A DNA stretch of 31,159 nucleotides from Pseudomonadota bacterium. Its GTDB lineage: Bacteria; Pseudomonadota; Gammaproteobacteria; Xanthomonadales; Xanthomonadaceae. The notes beneath the pieces are model-generated. The model did not search any database and had not been told where the DNA came from. It saw only the letters and a program-made list of their open reading frames with translations. Within the stretch, counting starts at the first letter, position 1; each line of letters begins with the position of its first letter. Both the position numbers and the translations under genes were made by a program. This document shows, in pieces, positions 8,350-16,012 of this stretch. The stretch lies in the NCBI GenBank assembly GCA_023390905.1, contig JAEWBY010000032.1, forward strand, positions 1-31,159, given 5' to 3'.

Positions 8350-8966
8350 CAGTCCTGCCGGATCAGGCCGCAGTACAGACCTTCGATGGCGAAATCCTCG
8401 CTGGGATCCGGATCGATGGGCGCATAACCGGCGCTGCGCGGCATCAGCCGCAATTCGTTCGCGGTGCGGTGCAGGCGCTTGATGGTGATGCCTTCATCGC
8501 CCAGCCGCGCGACCACGATCTGCCCGTGCCGTGCTTCGGGCGTGACGTGCACGCCGACCAGATCGCCGTCGAGGATGCCGTCATCGCGCATGGAATCGCC
8601 TTCCACCCGCAGCAGGTAATCCGGACGCAGTCGGAACAGCCCGCCATCCACCCACAGATGCCGTTCCACCTCGCCATCACTGAGAATCGGTTGGCCGGCG
8701 GCCACCCGCCCCACCACCGGCAACGCGATCGCATCACCTTCTCCGGCGGGAGAACCCAGCAGGCGGATGCCGCGCGGGCGACTGGGATCGCGGATCAGGC
8801 AGCCTTTTTTTTCCAGCGCCTCCATGTGCTTGAACACCGCGCTGACGTGGGCGATGCCCACGGCCTGGCCGATTTCCTGCAGCGTCGGGGCCACGCCATG
8901 CCGAGCCAGATGCTCGCGCACGACCTGGAGGATGGCGGATTGTCGGGCGGTCAGGGTCAGGCTCAC
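8349..8966 (-). CDS. lexA: LexA-family SOS repressor (mutasome-linked copy)
   Basis: LexA represses DNA-damage genes and cleaves itself when RecA filaments form. The 205-residue product has an N-terminal winged helix-turn-helix (TLQEIGQAVGIAHVSAVFKHMEALEKKG, about 28-55), the self-cleavage dipeptide Ala90-Gly91, and the Ser125/Lys163 catalytic dyad (GDSM and TIKRL), so autoproteolysis should work. The start is GTG at 8966. The recognition helix differs clearly from E. coli LexA, and upstream lies an inverted repeat unlike the E. coli SOS box. Xanthomonads often carry two lexA genes, with the mutasome-linked one called lexA2; whether this genome has a second copy cannot be seen here. Confidence 0.94.
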   Translation of the reverse strand: MSLTLTARQSAILQVVREHLARHGVAPTLQEIGQAVGIAHVSAVFKHMEALEKKGCLIRDPSRPRGIRLLGSPAGEGDAIALPVVGRVAAGQPILSDGEVERHLWVDGGLFRLRPDYLLRVEGDSMRDDGILDGDLVGVHVTPEARHGQIVVARLGDEGITIKRLHRTANELRLMPRSAGYAPIDPDPSEDFAIEGLYCGLIRQD

Positions 8967-8976
8967 CCGGAGATTT

Positions 8977-9010
8977 TTTCACCAAAAAAGGTGAAATCCA
9001 AGGGTGAAAA
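8977..9010. promoter_or_regulatory. Candidate LexA operator: perfect inverted repeat plus extra half-site
   Basis: TTTCACC (8977-8983) and GGTGAAA (8990-8996) form a perfect dyad around an AT-only six-base spacer. A third copy, GGTGAAAA, follows at 9003-9010, 13 bases from the second. The dyad lies 10 bases upstream of the lexA GTG. On the lexA strand it lies between a TTGGAT and an AAAAAT hexamer spaced 17 bases apart, a weak promoter match in which bound repressor would block polymerase. No CTGT-N8-ACAG box is present in the region. Confidence 0.6.
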
Positions 9011-9040
9011 GATGAATGCGGCCTTGCCTTCGGACCACAA

Positions 9041-9060
9041 AAAGACCATATTCGGTCTTT
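9041..9060. promoter_or_regulatory. Candidate toxin-antitoxin operator (inverted repeat)
   Basis: AAAGACC (9041-9047) and GGTCTTT (9054-9060) are perfect inverted arms around ATATTC, ending 15 bases before the antitoxin start codon. Autoregulated antitoxins of this class bind palindromes placed over their own promoter, so this is the likely site. The 7-6-7 geometry is the same as that of the neighbouring lexA palindrome, but the arm sequence is different. Confidence 0.5.
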
Positions 9061-9075
9061 CGAATGGATGCCGCC

Positions 9076-9348
9076 ATGCCCTATTCCCAGCAAATCAAAC
9101 CCATCAGCTATCTCAAAGCCAATGCCGCCGAAGTGCTTGCCGAAATCGGTGAGAGCCGCGAGCCGCTGTTGATCACACAGAACGGCGAAGCCAAGGCCGT
9201 CCTGCAGGATGTCGCGTCGTGGGAGGAAACCCAGCAGACACTGGCTCTGCTGAAAATCCTGGCACTGGGCCAGCAGGAGGCCGCCGACGGCAAGCTGACT
9301 CCGGTCGCCGATGTAGTGGCCAGGCTGCGGGCCAAGTCGCAGGAATGA
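9076..9348 (+). CDS. Phd/YefM-family antitoxin
   Basis: The 90-residue product is a type II antitoxin: it should bind and neutralise the toxin encoded next and repress the operon. The N-terminal MPYSQQIKPISYLKANAAEVLAEIGESREPLLITQNGEAKAVLQD is the classic Phd/YefM DNA-binding fold, and the C-terminal helices would wrap the toxin. An in-frame ATG at 9064 is possible; 9076 is chosen because it gives the standard family N-terminus. The stop codon overlaps the toxin start as ATGA, typical of co-translated antitoxin-toxin pairs. It is transcribed divergently from lexA across a 109-base spacer holding two palindromes. Confidence 0.9.
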   Translation: MPYSQQIKPISYLKANAAEVLAEIGESREPLLITQNGEAKAVLQDVASWEETQQTLALLKILALGQQEAADGKLTPVADVVARLRAKSQE

Positions 9349-9686
9349 GCCGAAAACCTTCGAGCCATCGGGTCCTGCTCACCGCCGGTACGGAACGGGA
9401 TCTGGAAGCGCTGCATGCGCATCTGCTGCGATCTGAAGGATCAACGGTGGCCGATCGACTGCTCCAGCAATTGCTGGAAGTGACCATGGAACTGTCCGAC
9501 TTTCCGCAACGCGGTAATTTCCCGGCGGAACTGCTGGAACTCGGCATCCGCGAATACCGCCAGATTTTCTTCAAACCGTGGCGGCTGATTTACCGCATCG
9601 ACGGCGATGAGCTGATCATCCATCTGCTCGTCGATGGCCGGCGCGATCTGCGGGCGTTGCTGGCGCGTCGTTTGCTGAGCGCCTGA
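9345..9686 (+). CDS. RelE/ParE-family toxin
   Basis: The 113-residue product is the toxin half of a type II pair. The superfamily pattern is visible: an N-terminal LTAGTERDLEALHAHL helix, the LSDFPQRGNFPAELLELGIREYRQIFF segment, the WRLIYRIDGDELIIHLLVDGRRDLRALLARRL strands and a basic C-terminal helix. RelE-type members cleave mRNA on the ribosome, whereas ParE-type members poison DNA gyrase; the sequence alone does not settle which applies, although the C-terminal region with VDGRRDLRALL looks closer to the ParE-like branch. The gene overlaps the antitoxin by four bases. Downstream it converges on the acetyltransferase gene only 11 bases away. Confidence 0.88.
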   Translation: MSRKPSSHRVLLTAGTERDLEALHAHLLRSEGSTVADRLLQQLLEVTMELSDFPQRGNFPAELLELGIREYRQIFFKPWRLIYRIDGDELIIHLLVDGRRDLRALLARRLLSA

Positions 9687-9702
9687 AGCCGGCGCACTCA
9701 GC
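9674..9702. terminator. Bulged hairpin across two convergent stop codons
   Basis: GCTGAG-CGCC and GGCG-CA-CTCAGC can pair around the toxin stop codon, reaching into the end of the convergent acetyltransferase gene. There is no clear T-run on either side, so it is at best a weak bidirectional terminator. Confidence 0.3.
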
Positions 9703-10258
9703 GCTTGGCGACCACGCGCGCGGGATTGCCCGCCACCGTCGCGCCTGCGGGCACATCGCGCGTCACCACCGAGCCCGCGCCAATCAATGCATCATCGCCC
9801 ACGGTCACGCCCGGCAACAGGATGGCGCCGCCGCCAATCCACACATTGCGTCCGATACGAACGGGACGGCCGAATTCCGCGCCACTGCGACGCGTGTCCG
9901 GATCACGCGGATGATCGGCGGTGTAGATCTGCACCGCAGGCCCAATCTGCGTGCCCTGACCGATATGCACGTCGACCACGTCGAGAATGACGCAGTCGTA
10001 ATTGAGGAACACGCCATCTTCCAGATGGATGTTGTAGCCATAGTCGCAATGGAATGGCGGGCGGATGACCACGTTCCTGCCCACTGAACCGAAGCGTTCG
10101 CTCAACAGCGCATGACGCGCCTGGGCCGATGCACCGAGCGCGGCGTTGTAGCGCACGAGCCAGGCCCCGGTGGCGGCCTGATCGGCCTGGATTTCCGCGT
10201 CGCTGGCCATGTACAGCTCGCCGGCGAGCATCTTCTGCTTTTCGGTCCTGGCCATCAT
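9698..10258 (-). CDS. Sugar O-acetyltransferase (maltose/galactoside acetyltransferase family)
   Basis: This 186-residue enzyme should transfer acetyl from acetyl-CoA to a sugar hydroxyl. It has the N-terminal Mac domain (TEKQKMLAGELYMASDAEIQAD, about 4-25) followed by a left-handed beta-helix of hexapeptide repeats (IHLEDGVFLNYDCVILDVVDVHIGQGTQIG, then VTVGDDALIGAGSVVTRDVPAGATVAGNPARVV). The catalytic His lies in IYTADHPRDPDTR, matching the family's THP-type motif. The physiological substrate is usually unknown and may be detoxification of non-metabolised sugars. Two adjacent ATG codons (10258 and 10255) can serve as start; GGAG is better spaced for the second. It follows tex by 10 bases and is probably co-transcribed with it. 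Confidence 0.92.
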   Translation of the reverse strand: MMARTEKQKMLAGELYMASDAEIQADQAATGAWLVRYNAALGASAQARHALLSERFGSVGRNVVIRPPFHCDYGYNIHLEDGVFLNYDCVILDVVDVHIGQGTQIGPAVQIYTADHPRDPDTRRSGAEFGRPVRIGRNVWIGGGAILLPGVTVGDDALIGAGSVVTRDVPAGATVAGNPARVVAKR

Positions 10259-10268
10259 CGTGCTCCGG

Positions 10269-12638
10269 TCAATGGTTGTTGCGCGCCCGCGCGAACGCGG
10301 CGGCCAGTGCGTTGTCGGCCGGCGGCGCGGAAGATCGCGTGGAGTTGTTGCCACCGCGCGGCTGTTCCCGCCCGCGATCCCGTCCATGGCGTGGCTGCGC
10401 GCCACGCGGGTCCGGCGATGCGGCGCGCTCTTCGCGGGCAGGCGCCGGTGCGTCTTCCAGCCGTCGTGTCAGCGCGATGCGCTTGCGCGGGATGTCGACT
10501 TCCAGCACGCGCACCTTGACGATGTCGCCGGCCTTGACCACATCGCGCGGATCCTTGACGTAGCGGTCGGCCAGCGCCGAGATATGGATCAGGCCATCCT
10601 GGTGCACGCCGATGTCGACGAACGCGCCAAACGCGGCCACGTTGCTGATCACTCCTTCCAGGATCATGCCCGGGCGCAGATCCTTGATGTCCTCCACGCC
10701 ATCGGCAAACCGCGCGGCCTTGAATTCCGGGCGCGGATCACGGCCGGGCTTTTCCAGCTCCTTGAGGATGTCGCGCACGGTCGGCACGCCGAAACGCTCG
10801 TCGGTGAATTCCTCGGCACGCACACCGCGCAGGAATGCCGCATCGCCGATGATCTGCTTCACGCCGCGTCCGCTTCGCTGCAGGATGCGCTCGACCACCG
10901 GATAGGCTTCCGGATGCACCGACGATGCATCCAGCGGCTGATCGCCATCGGCGATGCGCAGGAAGCCGGCGCACTGCTCGAAGGTTTTCTCGCCCAGGCG
11001 CGCCACTTTCAGCAGTTCGCGACGATTGCGGAAGGGGCCGTTCGCGTCGCGGTGCACGACGATGTTCTCGGCCACCGTCGAGGACAGCCCGGACACCCGC
11101 GTGAGCAATGCGGCCGAGGCCGTGTTGACGTCCACGCCGACCGCATTGACGCAATCCTCGACGCGCGCATCGAGCGCGCGCGCCAGCCGGAACTGATCGA
11201 CATCGTGCTGATACTGGCCCACGCCGATCGCCTTGGGTTCGATCTTCACCAGCTCGGCGAGCGGGTCCTGCAGGCGGCGCGCAATCGACACCGCGCCGCG
11301 CAGCGATACGTCCAGGTTCGGGAATTCCTTGGCCGCGAACTCCGACGCCGAATACACCGACGCACCCGCTTCACTGACGACGATCTTCTGCATCTTCAGT
11401 TCCGGCGCCAGCTTGATCAGATCGCCGGCCAGCTTGTCGGTCTCGCGCGAGGCCGTGCCATTGCCGATCGCGATCAGTTCCACCTGGTGCTTGAGGCACA
11501 ACGCGCGCAGCGCATGCAGGGATTGATCCCACTGGCGCTTGGGTTCGTGCGGGTAGATGGTGGCGGTATCGACCAGCTTGCCGGTGCGATCGACCACGGC
11601 GACCTTCACGCCGGTGCGCAGCCCCGGATCCAGTCCGAGCACGGCCTTGGGGCCTGCCGGCGCGGCCAGCAGCAGATCCTTGAGGTTGTCGCCGAACACC
11701 GCGATGGCTTCGGCCTCGGCCTTCTCGCGCGCCTGGTTGAACAGATCCAGCAGCAGATGCATGTGCAGCTTGGCGCGCCAGGTCAATCGGCAGGCATCGA
11801 GCAGCCACTTGTCGGCGGGCCGGTTCTGCGCGGACACGCCGGCATGTCGGGCGACACGGCCCTCGGCCAACAGGTGTCCGGCTTCGGCGTCATTGCCCGG
11901 GTCCAGATCCAGATACAGCACTTCTTCGCGGCGTGCGCGGAACAGCGCCAGCAGACGATGCGAGGGAATCTTCGCCAATGGCTCGGCGTGATCGAAATAG
12001 TCGCGGTATTTCGCGCCGGCGTCTTCCTTGCCCTCGGCCACGCGCGCACGGATGACGCCGACTTCGCCCATCCATTCGCGCAGTTCACCGACCAGCGCGG
12101 CATTCTCGCCCCAGCGTTCCATCAGGATCGCGCGCGCACCTTCCAGCGCCGCCTTCACGTCGGCCACGCCCTTCTCCGCATCGACGTAGCCCGCCGCCGC
12201 GATTTCCGGCGTCTGCGAGGGATCGGCGAGCAGTCCATCGGCGAGTGGTTCCAGCCCGGCCTCGCGCGCGATCTGCGCGCGGGTGCGCCGCTTGGGCTTG
12301 TACGGCAGATACAGATCCTCCAGCCGCGCCTTGCTGTCGGCCGCCTCGATTTCCGCACGCAGTTCGTTGGTGAGCTTGCCCTGCTCCTCGATGCTAGCCA
12401 GCACGGACGCGCGCCGATCTTCCAGTTCGCGCAGGTAGGTCAGGCGCACTTCCAGATTGCGCAGTTGCGTGTCGTCCAGGCCACCGGTGACTTCCTTGCG
12501 ATAGCGCGCGATGAACGGCACGGTCGCGCCTTCGTCGAGCAGCGCGATCGCGGCGCGCGCCTGCGCGGTCTGCGCGCCGATTTCGGCGGCGATGGTCCTG
12601 GCGATCTGCAGGGCCAGCCGGGAATTGTTGTCTTGCAT
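10269..12638 (-). CDS. tex: Tex family RNA-binding transcriptional accessory protein
   Basis: Tex is a conserved RNA-binding protein, structurally related to eukaryotic Spt6, that affects transcription and stress or virulence traits. The 789-residue product contains the N-terminal helical region (LDEGATVPFIARYRKEVTGGLDDTQLRNLE), a YqgF/RNase H-like domain (AVLGLDPGLRTGVKVAVVD), helix-hairpin-helix repeats (NTASAALLTRVSGLSSTVAENIV) and a C-terminal S1 domain (ILEGVISNVAAFGAFVDIGVHQDGLIHIS). A Gly/Arg/Pro-rich low-complexity tail follows, with many GRD/RGG-like triplets that could add RNA affinity. The ATG at 12638 is preferred over one five codons upstream because GGAAG precedes it by eight bases. 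It is divergent from the iminopeptidase gene. Confidence 0.96.
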   Translation of the reverse strand: MQDNNSRLALQIARTIAAEIGAQTAQARAAIALLDEGATVPFIARYRKEVTGGLDDTQLRNLEVRLTYLRELEDRRASVLASIEEQGKLTNELRAEIEAADSKARLEDLYLPYKPKRRTRAQIAREAGLEPLADGLLADPSQTPEIAAAGYVDAEKGVADVKAALEGARAILMERWGENAALVGELREWMGEVGVIRARVAEGKEDAGAKYRDYFDHAEPLAKIPSHRLLALFRARREEVLYLDLDPGNDAEAGHLLAEGRVARHAGVSAQNRPADKWLLDACRLTWRAKLHMHLLLDLFNQAREKAEAEAIAVFGDNLKDLLLAAPAGPKAVLGLDPGLRTGVKVAVVDRTGKLVDTATIYPHEPKRQWDQSLHALRALCLKHQVELIAIGNGTASRETDKLAGDLIKLAPELKMQKIVVSEAGASVYSASEFAAKEFPNLDVSLRGAVSIARRLQDPLAELVKIEPKAIGVGQYQHDVDQFRLARALDARVEDCVNAVGVDVNTASAALLTRVSGLSSTVAENIVVHRDANGPFRNRRELLKVARLGEKTFEQCAGFLRIADGDQPLDASSVHPEAYPVVERILQRSGRGVKQIIGDAAFLRGVRAEEFTDERFGVPTVRDILKELEKPGRDPRPEFKAARFADGVEDIKDLRPGMILEGVISNVAAFGAFVDIGVHQDGLIHISALADRYVKDPRDVVKAGDIVKVRVLEVDIPRKRIALTRRLEDAPAPAREERAASPDPRGAQPRHGRDRGREQPRGGNNSTRSSAPPADNALAAAFARARNNH

Positions 12639-12811
12639 CGTTCGGACTTCCAAGGACGAAGCTCGATTGTGGCAACCTCCCCGCTCCAGCGAAACGGGTT
12701 GACAGCACGGCCGATTCAGTTAAAGGCACGACGCCCGGCCACGCGATCGGCATGCATGCCCGACAGCACGCTGCGGTACTCTTGTGGCATTCGCTCAGAG
12801 AGTTTTCCGCC

Positions 12812-13774
12812 GTGCGCGAGCTGTATCCGGACATCGAGCCGTTCCACCATGAAATGCTGCCCGTGGACGGGCTGCACACGCTCTACCTGGAGCAGTGCGG
12901 CAATCCGCGTGGGCTGCCCGTGCTGTTCCTGCATGGCGGCCCGGGCGCGGGATTGTCCGCCTTCCATCGCCGGTTTTTCGATCCGGCGCGCTATCGCATC
13001 GTGCTGTTCGATCAGCGCGGCGCCGGCCGCTCCACGCCGGCGGCCGAACTGCGCGACAACACCACCTGGCATCTGGTCGATGACATCGAACGCATCCGCG
13101 CGCATCTGGGCATCGAGCGCTGGGTGGTGTTCGGCGGGTCATGGGGATCGACCTTGTCGCTCGCCTACGCGCAACGGCATCCGGAACGCGTGCTGGGGCT
13201 GGTGCTGCGCGGCATCTTCCTCGGCCGGCCGGAGGAACTGCGCTGGTTCAACGAACGCGACGGCGGCGCGCAGGCGATTTTTCCCGAGCGCTGGGAACGC
13301 TATCTGGCCCACATTCCCGAGCAGGAACACGATGCGCTGGTCGAAGCGTACTGGCGACGGCTGGACGATCCGGACCCGGCCGTGCGTCTGGCGGCCGCGC
13401 GTGCCTGGAGCGAATGGGAAGGCGGCAGCACGACGCTGGTGCATGACCCGGATGAAGACGGCAAGTTCGAGGAGGCGCAGACCGCGCTGAACGTGGCGCG
13501 GGCCGAAGCGCATTACTTCCGTCATCAGGTGTTCCTCGAGCCGGATCAACTGCTGCGCGATCTGGATCGCATCCGCCACATTCCGGCCACCATCGTGCAC
13601 GGCCGCTACGACATCATCTGCCCGATGAAGAGCGCACACGACCTGGCGCGCGCCTGGCCGGAAGCCGCGCTGAAGGTCGTGCTGGCCGGCCACAGCGCCG
13701 CCGATCCGGCGATCGTCGATGCGCTGGTGCAGGCCACGGATGCCCTCGCCGATCAGTTCGCCGCCGACCACTGA
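12812..13774 (+). CDS. pip: Proline iminopeptidase (alpha/beta hydrolase, S33)
   Basis: This cytoplasmic peptidase removes N-terminal proline from peptides. The 320-residue alpha/beta-hydrolase starts with GTG and the family N-terminus RELYPDIEPF. The oxyanion region HGGPGAG (41-47) and the catalytic triad Ser110 (GGSWGS), Asp267 (GRYDIICP) and His294 (AGHSA) are in place, and the numbering is nearly the same as in the well-studied Xanthomonas campestris enzyme. An upstream ATG at 12752 is possible but would add an unrelated 20-residue leader. A consensus -35 TTGACA lies at 12699-12704 in the space shared with tex, but no convincing -10 follows. The unknown gene downstream begins five bases after the stop. 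Confidence 0.95.
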   Translation: MRELYPDIEPFHHEMLPVDGLHTLYLEQCGNPRGLPVLFLHGGPGAGLSAFHRRFFDPARYRIVLFDQRGAGRSTPAAELRDNTTWHLVDDIERIRAHLGIERWVVFGGSWGSTLSLAYAQRHPERVLGLVLRGIFLGRPEELRWFNERDGGAQAIFPERWERYLAHIPEQEHDALVEAYWRRLDDPDPAVRLAAARAWSEWEGGSTTLVHDPDEDGKFEEAQTALNVARAEAHYFRHQVFLEPDQLLRDLDRIRHIPATIVHGRYDIICPMKSAHDLARAWPEAALKVVLAGHSAADPAIVDALVQATDALADQFAADH

Positions 13775-13778
13775 TGCG

Positions 13779-14264
13779 ATGAAGCGGCATTTCAAGACCC
13801 TGTCCGATGGATCGCTGATCGAATTCGATCGCGGCCAGTTCGACGACTGGTGCGTGTATCTGACCGTGCCGGGCGCGCAGCGCTTCGCGCCGCGCGATGC
13901 GTGGTACTTCGAGGAACTGCAACGCCTGGCCCAGGTGCATGGTGCGTATCGCCTGTACGAGGACTTCGTGCGCATCTATGAACGCACCGGCGATCAGGCG
14001 CACGCCGGCGTTCTGGCGTGGATCACCGGCTTGTCGGCCGCCTATGGCGGTGACGCCTTGCAGGTGGATCGACTGCTGACCATCCTGTACGCCGGCATGG
14101 TCGCCGAGGAAAACAAGGTGCGCGGCCCGCTGGGAAAACGCATCAAGCGGCTCGGGATCTACCAGGCGCTCATCGAAGGCCTGCCGGCCGAGGTCGCGGC
14201 CAATTACAGCCGCGACGTGGATGCCCGGCGGCTGGATCGCGAGTGCGCGCTGCGCGGATTCTGA
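13779..14264 (+). CDS. Uncharacterised 161-residue protein
   Basis: I do not recognise a named family. The product is soluble, with no signal peptide or membrane segment. The N-terminal third looks beta-rich and repetitive in charge (KTLSDGSLIEFDRGQFDDWCVYLT), and the rest is helical (AWYFEELQRLAQVHGAYRLYEDFVRIYERT, then TILYAGMVAEENKVRGPLGKRIKRLGIYQALIE). It begins five bases after proline iminopeptidase and is probably co-transcribed with it, then converges with the ydcF-like gene 13 bases downstream. Codon use is like that of its neighbours, so it is probably a lineage-specific conserved gene rather than a recent arrival. Confidence 0.75.
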   Translation: MKRHFKTLSDGSLIEFDRGQFDDWCVYLTVPGAQRFAPRDAWYFEELQRLAQVHGAYRLYEDFVRIYERTGDQAHAGVLAWITGLSAAYGGDALQVDRLLTILYAGMVAEENKVRGPLGKRIKRLGIYQALIEGLPAEVAANYSRDVDARRLDRECALRGF

Positions 14265-14277
14265 TCCGGACCGACGA

Positions 14278-15072
14278 TCAGAACTCGCCGAGCACCCAAC
14301 TGCTGAAGGTCGCGAAATATTCGCGCAGCCATGCGTTGTAACGCATGTACAGCGGTGTCGGTGCGGCTGCGCCGATGACGCTGTGGAGCCCGGCCTTGGC
14401 GGCGATGCGTTTGGCACGCACCAGATGGAAATCGCTGGTCACCAGCAGGACGCTGGCATCCTCGTCGATCCCGTGCTGCTGCAACACCAGGCGGCTGAAG
14501 CGCAGGTTTTCATCCGTGCTGGTGCTGCGGTCTTCCAGCCACAGACGGGTGCGCGCCACGCCCCGCGCCGCCAGATAATCGGCCATCAGCCCGGCCTCGC
14601 TGCAGGACAATCCATAGTCCACGCCGCCGCTGACCACGATCGGCGCCGATGGCCATCGCCGTGCCTGCGCCAGTCCCTCTTCCAGTCGCGCGGCAAGCAT
14701 CGTGGAAGGCTCGCAACGCGGCGAGCCCGACCCCAGTATCACGATGGCCGCCGGCGCGTGCTGCAGCCGGCCATCCTGATCCGCATTCGCAATCGACCAG
14801 AAGAACGCCAGCACCGAGATCGACCACAGGCCCAGCGCCGCCCATCCACAACGCCACAGCCACGTGCGCATGCGGCCGGCCGAGCGCCAACGCGCGAAGA
14901 AGCTCCACCGCCAGGCCAGCAGCAGGGCGCATGCGCCGAGCGCGGCCGGAAGCGTCACGCCCAGACTGAAAGCGCCCTTCCACACCATCAGCACGATCGC
15001 ATCCAGCAACAGCACCATCCCCACCACCGCCAGACCAATGCGCCGCCAGGGCGCATGGAACTCCTGATTCAC
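14278..15072 (-). CDS. YdcF/ElyC-family (DUF218) membrane protein
   Basis: The product has two to three hydrophobic N-terminal helices (IGLAVVGMVLLLDAIVLMVW, then LPAALGACALLLAW, then AALGLWSISVLAFFW). A DUF218 domain follows: AAIVILGSG near its start, the SGG motif (PIVVSGGVDYG), EDRSTSTDENLRFS and LLVTSDFHLVRAKRIAAKAG. E. coli relatives include ElyC (cell-envelope integrity) and SanA; YdcF binds S-adenosylmethionine in a crystal study. The role here is unknown but likely linked to the envelope. The frame is open up to a GTG at 15132, but that codon touches the hairpin at 15136-15161, so the GTG at 15072, which leaves room for a promoter, is preferred with moderate certainty. Confidence 0.85.
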   Translation of the reverse strand: MNQEFHAPWRRIGLAVVGMVLLLDAIVLMVWKGAFSLGVTLPAALGACALLLAWRWSFFARWRSAGRMRTWLWRCGWAALGLWSISVLAFFWSIANADQDGRLQHAPAAIVILGSGSPRCEPSTMLAARLEEGLAQARRWPSAPIVVSGGVDYGLSCSEAGLMADYLAARGVARTRLWLEDRSTSTDENLRFSRLVLQQHGIDEDASVLLVTSDFHLVRAKRIAAKAGLHSVIGAAAPTPLYMRYNAWLREYFATFSSWVLGEF

Positions 15073-15135
15073 CGCGTTCTGCCTGCATTGATTGCGAAGT
15101 GCGAGCTTAGCGATCTCCTGCGGCGGCGTCACACA

Positions 15136-15161
15136 GGAAAGGCCGCTTTCGCGGCCTTTCC
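15136..15161 (-). terminator. Hairpin terminator downstream of the OmpA-family gene
   Basis: Perfect 11-bp arms GGAAAGGCCGC and GCGGCCTTTCC flank a four-base loop (GAAA on the minus strand). It begins 19 bases after the stop codon of the OmpA-family lipoprotein gene. The T-run is short and lies mostly within the arm, so termination strength is uncertain. Confidence 0.7.
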
Positions 15162-15180
15162 TTTACATCAATCGCTACGG

Positions 15181-15858
15181 TTACGAGCGAACCGGCAGCA
15201 AGCGGATTTCCACGCGGCGGTTGAGCGCGCGGCCGGCATCGGTGTCGTTGCTGGCGATCGGATAGCGCTTGCCCATGCCGACGATTTCGAAGCGCTCGCG
15301 CATCAGGCCCTGGCCGATGAGGTAGTTGCCCACCGCCGACGCACGCTGTTCGGACAGGCGCTGGTTCACCGCATCGGTGCCGATGCTGTCGGTGTGGCCG
15401 GTCACCTCGACAATCGTCTGGTTGTACTGCTTGAGGGTGCTGGCGATGTTGTTGAGAGCCGGATAGAACTGGGACTTCAGCTCGGCCTTGCCGAAATCGA
15501 AGGTCACGCCATCGGGCAGGTTCAACTTGATGACGTCGCCATCGCGGCTGACATCCACGCCGGTGCCGGCGGTCTGGCGGCGCAGTTCGGCTTCCTGGCG
15601 ATCCTGGTAGGCGCCGATCGCGCCGCCGGTCAGGCCGCCCACGCCCAGGCCGACGAGTGCGCGCTGACGGCGCTCGGTAGCGTCGCTGCCGCTGAGCAGG
15701 CCGACGGCCGCGCCGATGCCCGCGCCAATCAGCGCGCCGGTGCGCGTGCGATTCGGATCATTGGGATCGCTGGTCTGGCCGGTATAGCTGGCGCAGGAGC
15801 TCAGCATCAGGCTCGCGCCCAGCGCGATCAGCAAGGTCTTGGTGGCATGTGGCTTCAT
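15181..15858 (-). CDS. OmpA-family lipoprotein (YiaD-like)
   Basis: This 225-residue protein should be anchored in the outer membrane and bind peptidoglycan. It has a lipoprotein signal peptide ending in LSSC (lipidated Cys22) and a glycine-zipper stretch (GALIGAGIGAAVGLLSG and GLGVGGLTGGAIGAYQD, about 42-84). The C-terminal OmpA domain contains VEVTGHTDSIG, NQRLSEQRASAVGNYL and NRRVEIRLLP. The order of signal, glycine zipper and OmpA domain matches the YiaD/OprL-like group, related to Pal but with a different context. AGGAG precedes the ATG by eight bases. A strong hairpin follows the stop, so it is probably a single-gene transcript. Confidence 0.93.
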   Translation of the reverse strand: MKPHATKTLLIALGASLMLSSCASYTGQTSDPNDPNRTRTGALIGAGIGAAVGLLSGSDATERRQRALVGLGVGGLTGGAIGAYQDRQEAELRRQTAGTGVDVSRDGDVIKLNLPDGVTFDFGKAELKSQFYPALNNIASTLKQYNQTIVEVTGHTDSIGTDAVNQRLSEQRASAVGNYLIGQGLMRERFEIVGMGKRYPIASNDTDAGRALNRRVEIRLLPVRS

Positions 15859-16012
15859 TCGACATCTCCTCGTCCGGGCACCATGCCCGCGTCAGCGGCC
15901 TCAACATAACGACCGGGCGATGAGTGTCGGCCAACTCGACGTGAAGGACGCACGAAGACGCGCGCGCCGGTTCAGCTACGGGACGGAAGTCGCGCGGGCG
16001 GCCGACGGCCCC

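Noticed and set aside
12699..12726. Full promoter from TTGACA between tex and the iminopeptidase gene
   Set aside because: The -35 is perfect, but no -10 hexamer with more than three matches lies at 16-18 bases, so it was not listed as a promoter.
10209..13490. 1093-codon open frame opposite tex and across the iminopeptidase start
   Set aside because: It runs through two well-supported genes and lacks any domain; it is a GC-driven shadow frame.
9698..15858. Possible genomic island because of the mixed gene content
   Set aside because: No integrase, transposase, tRNA end, direct repeats or visible shift in base composition; the genes are ordinary for the lineage.
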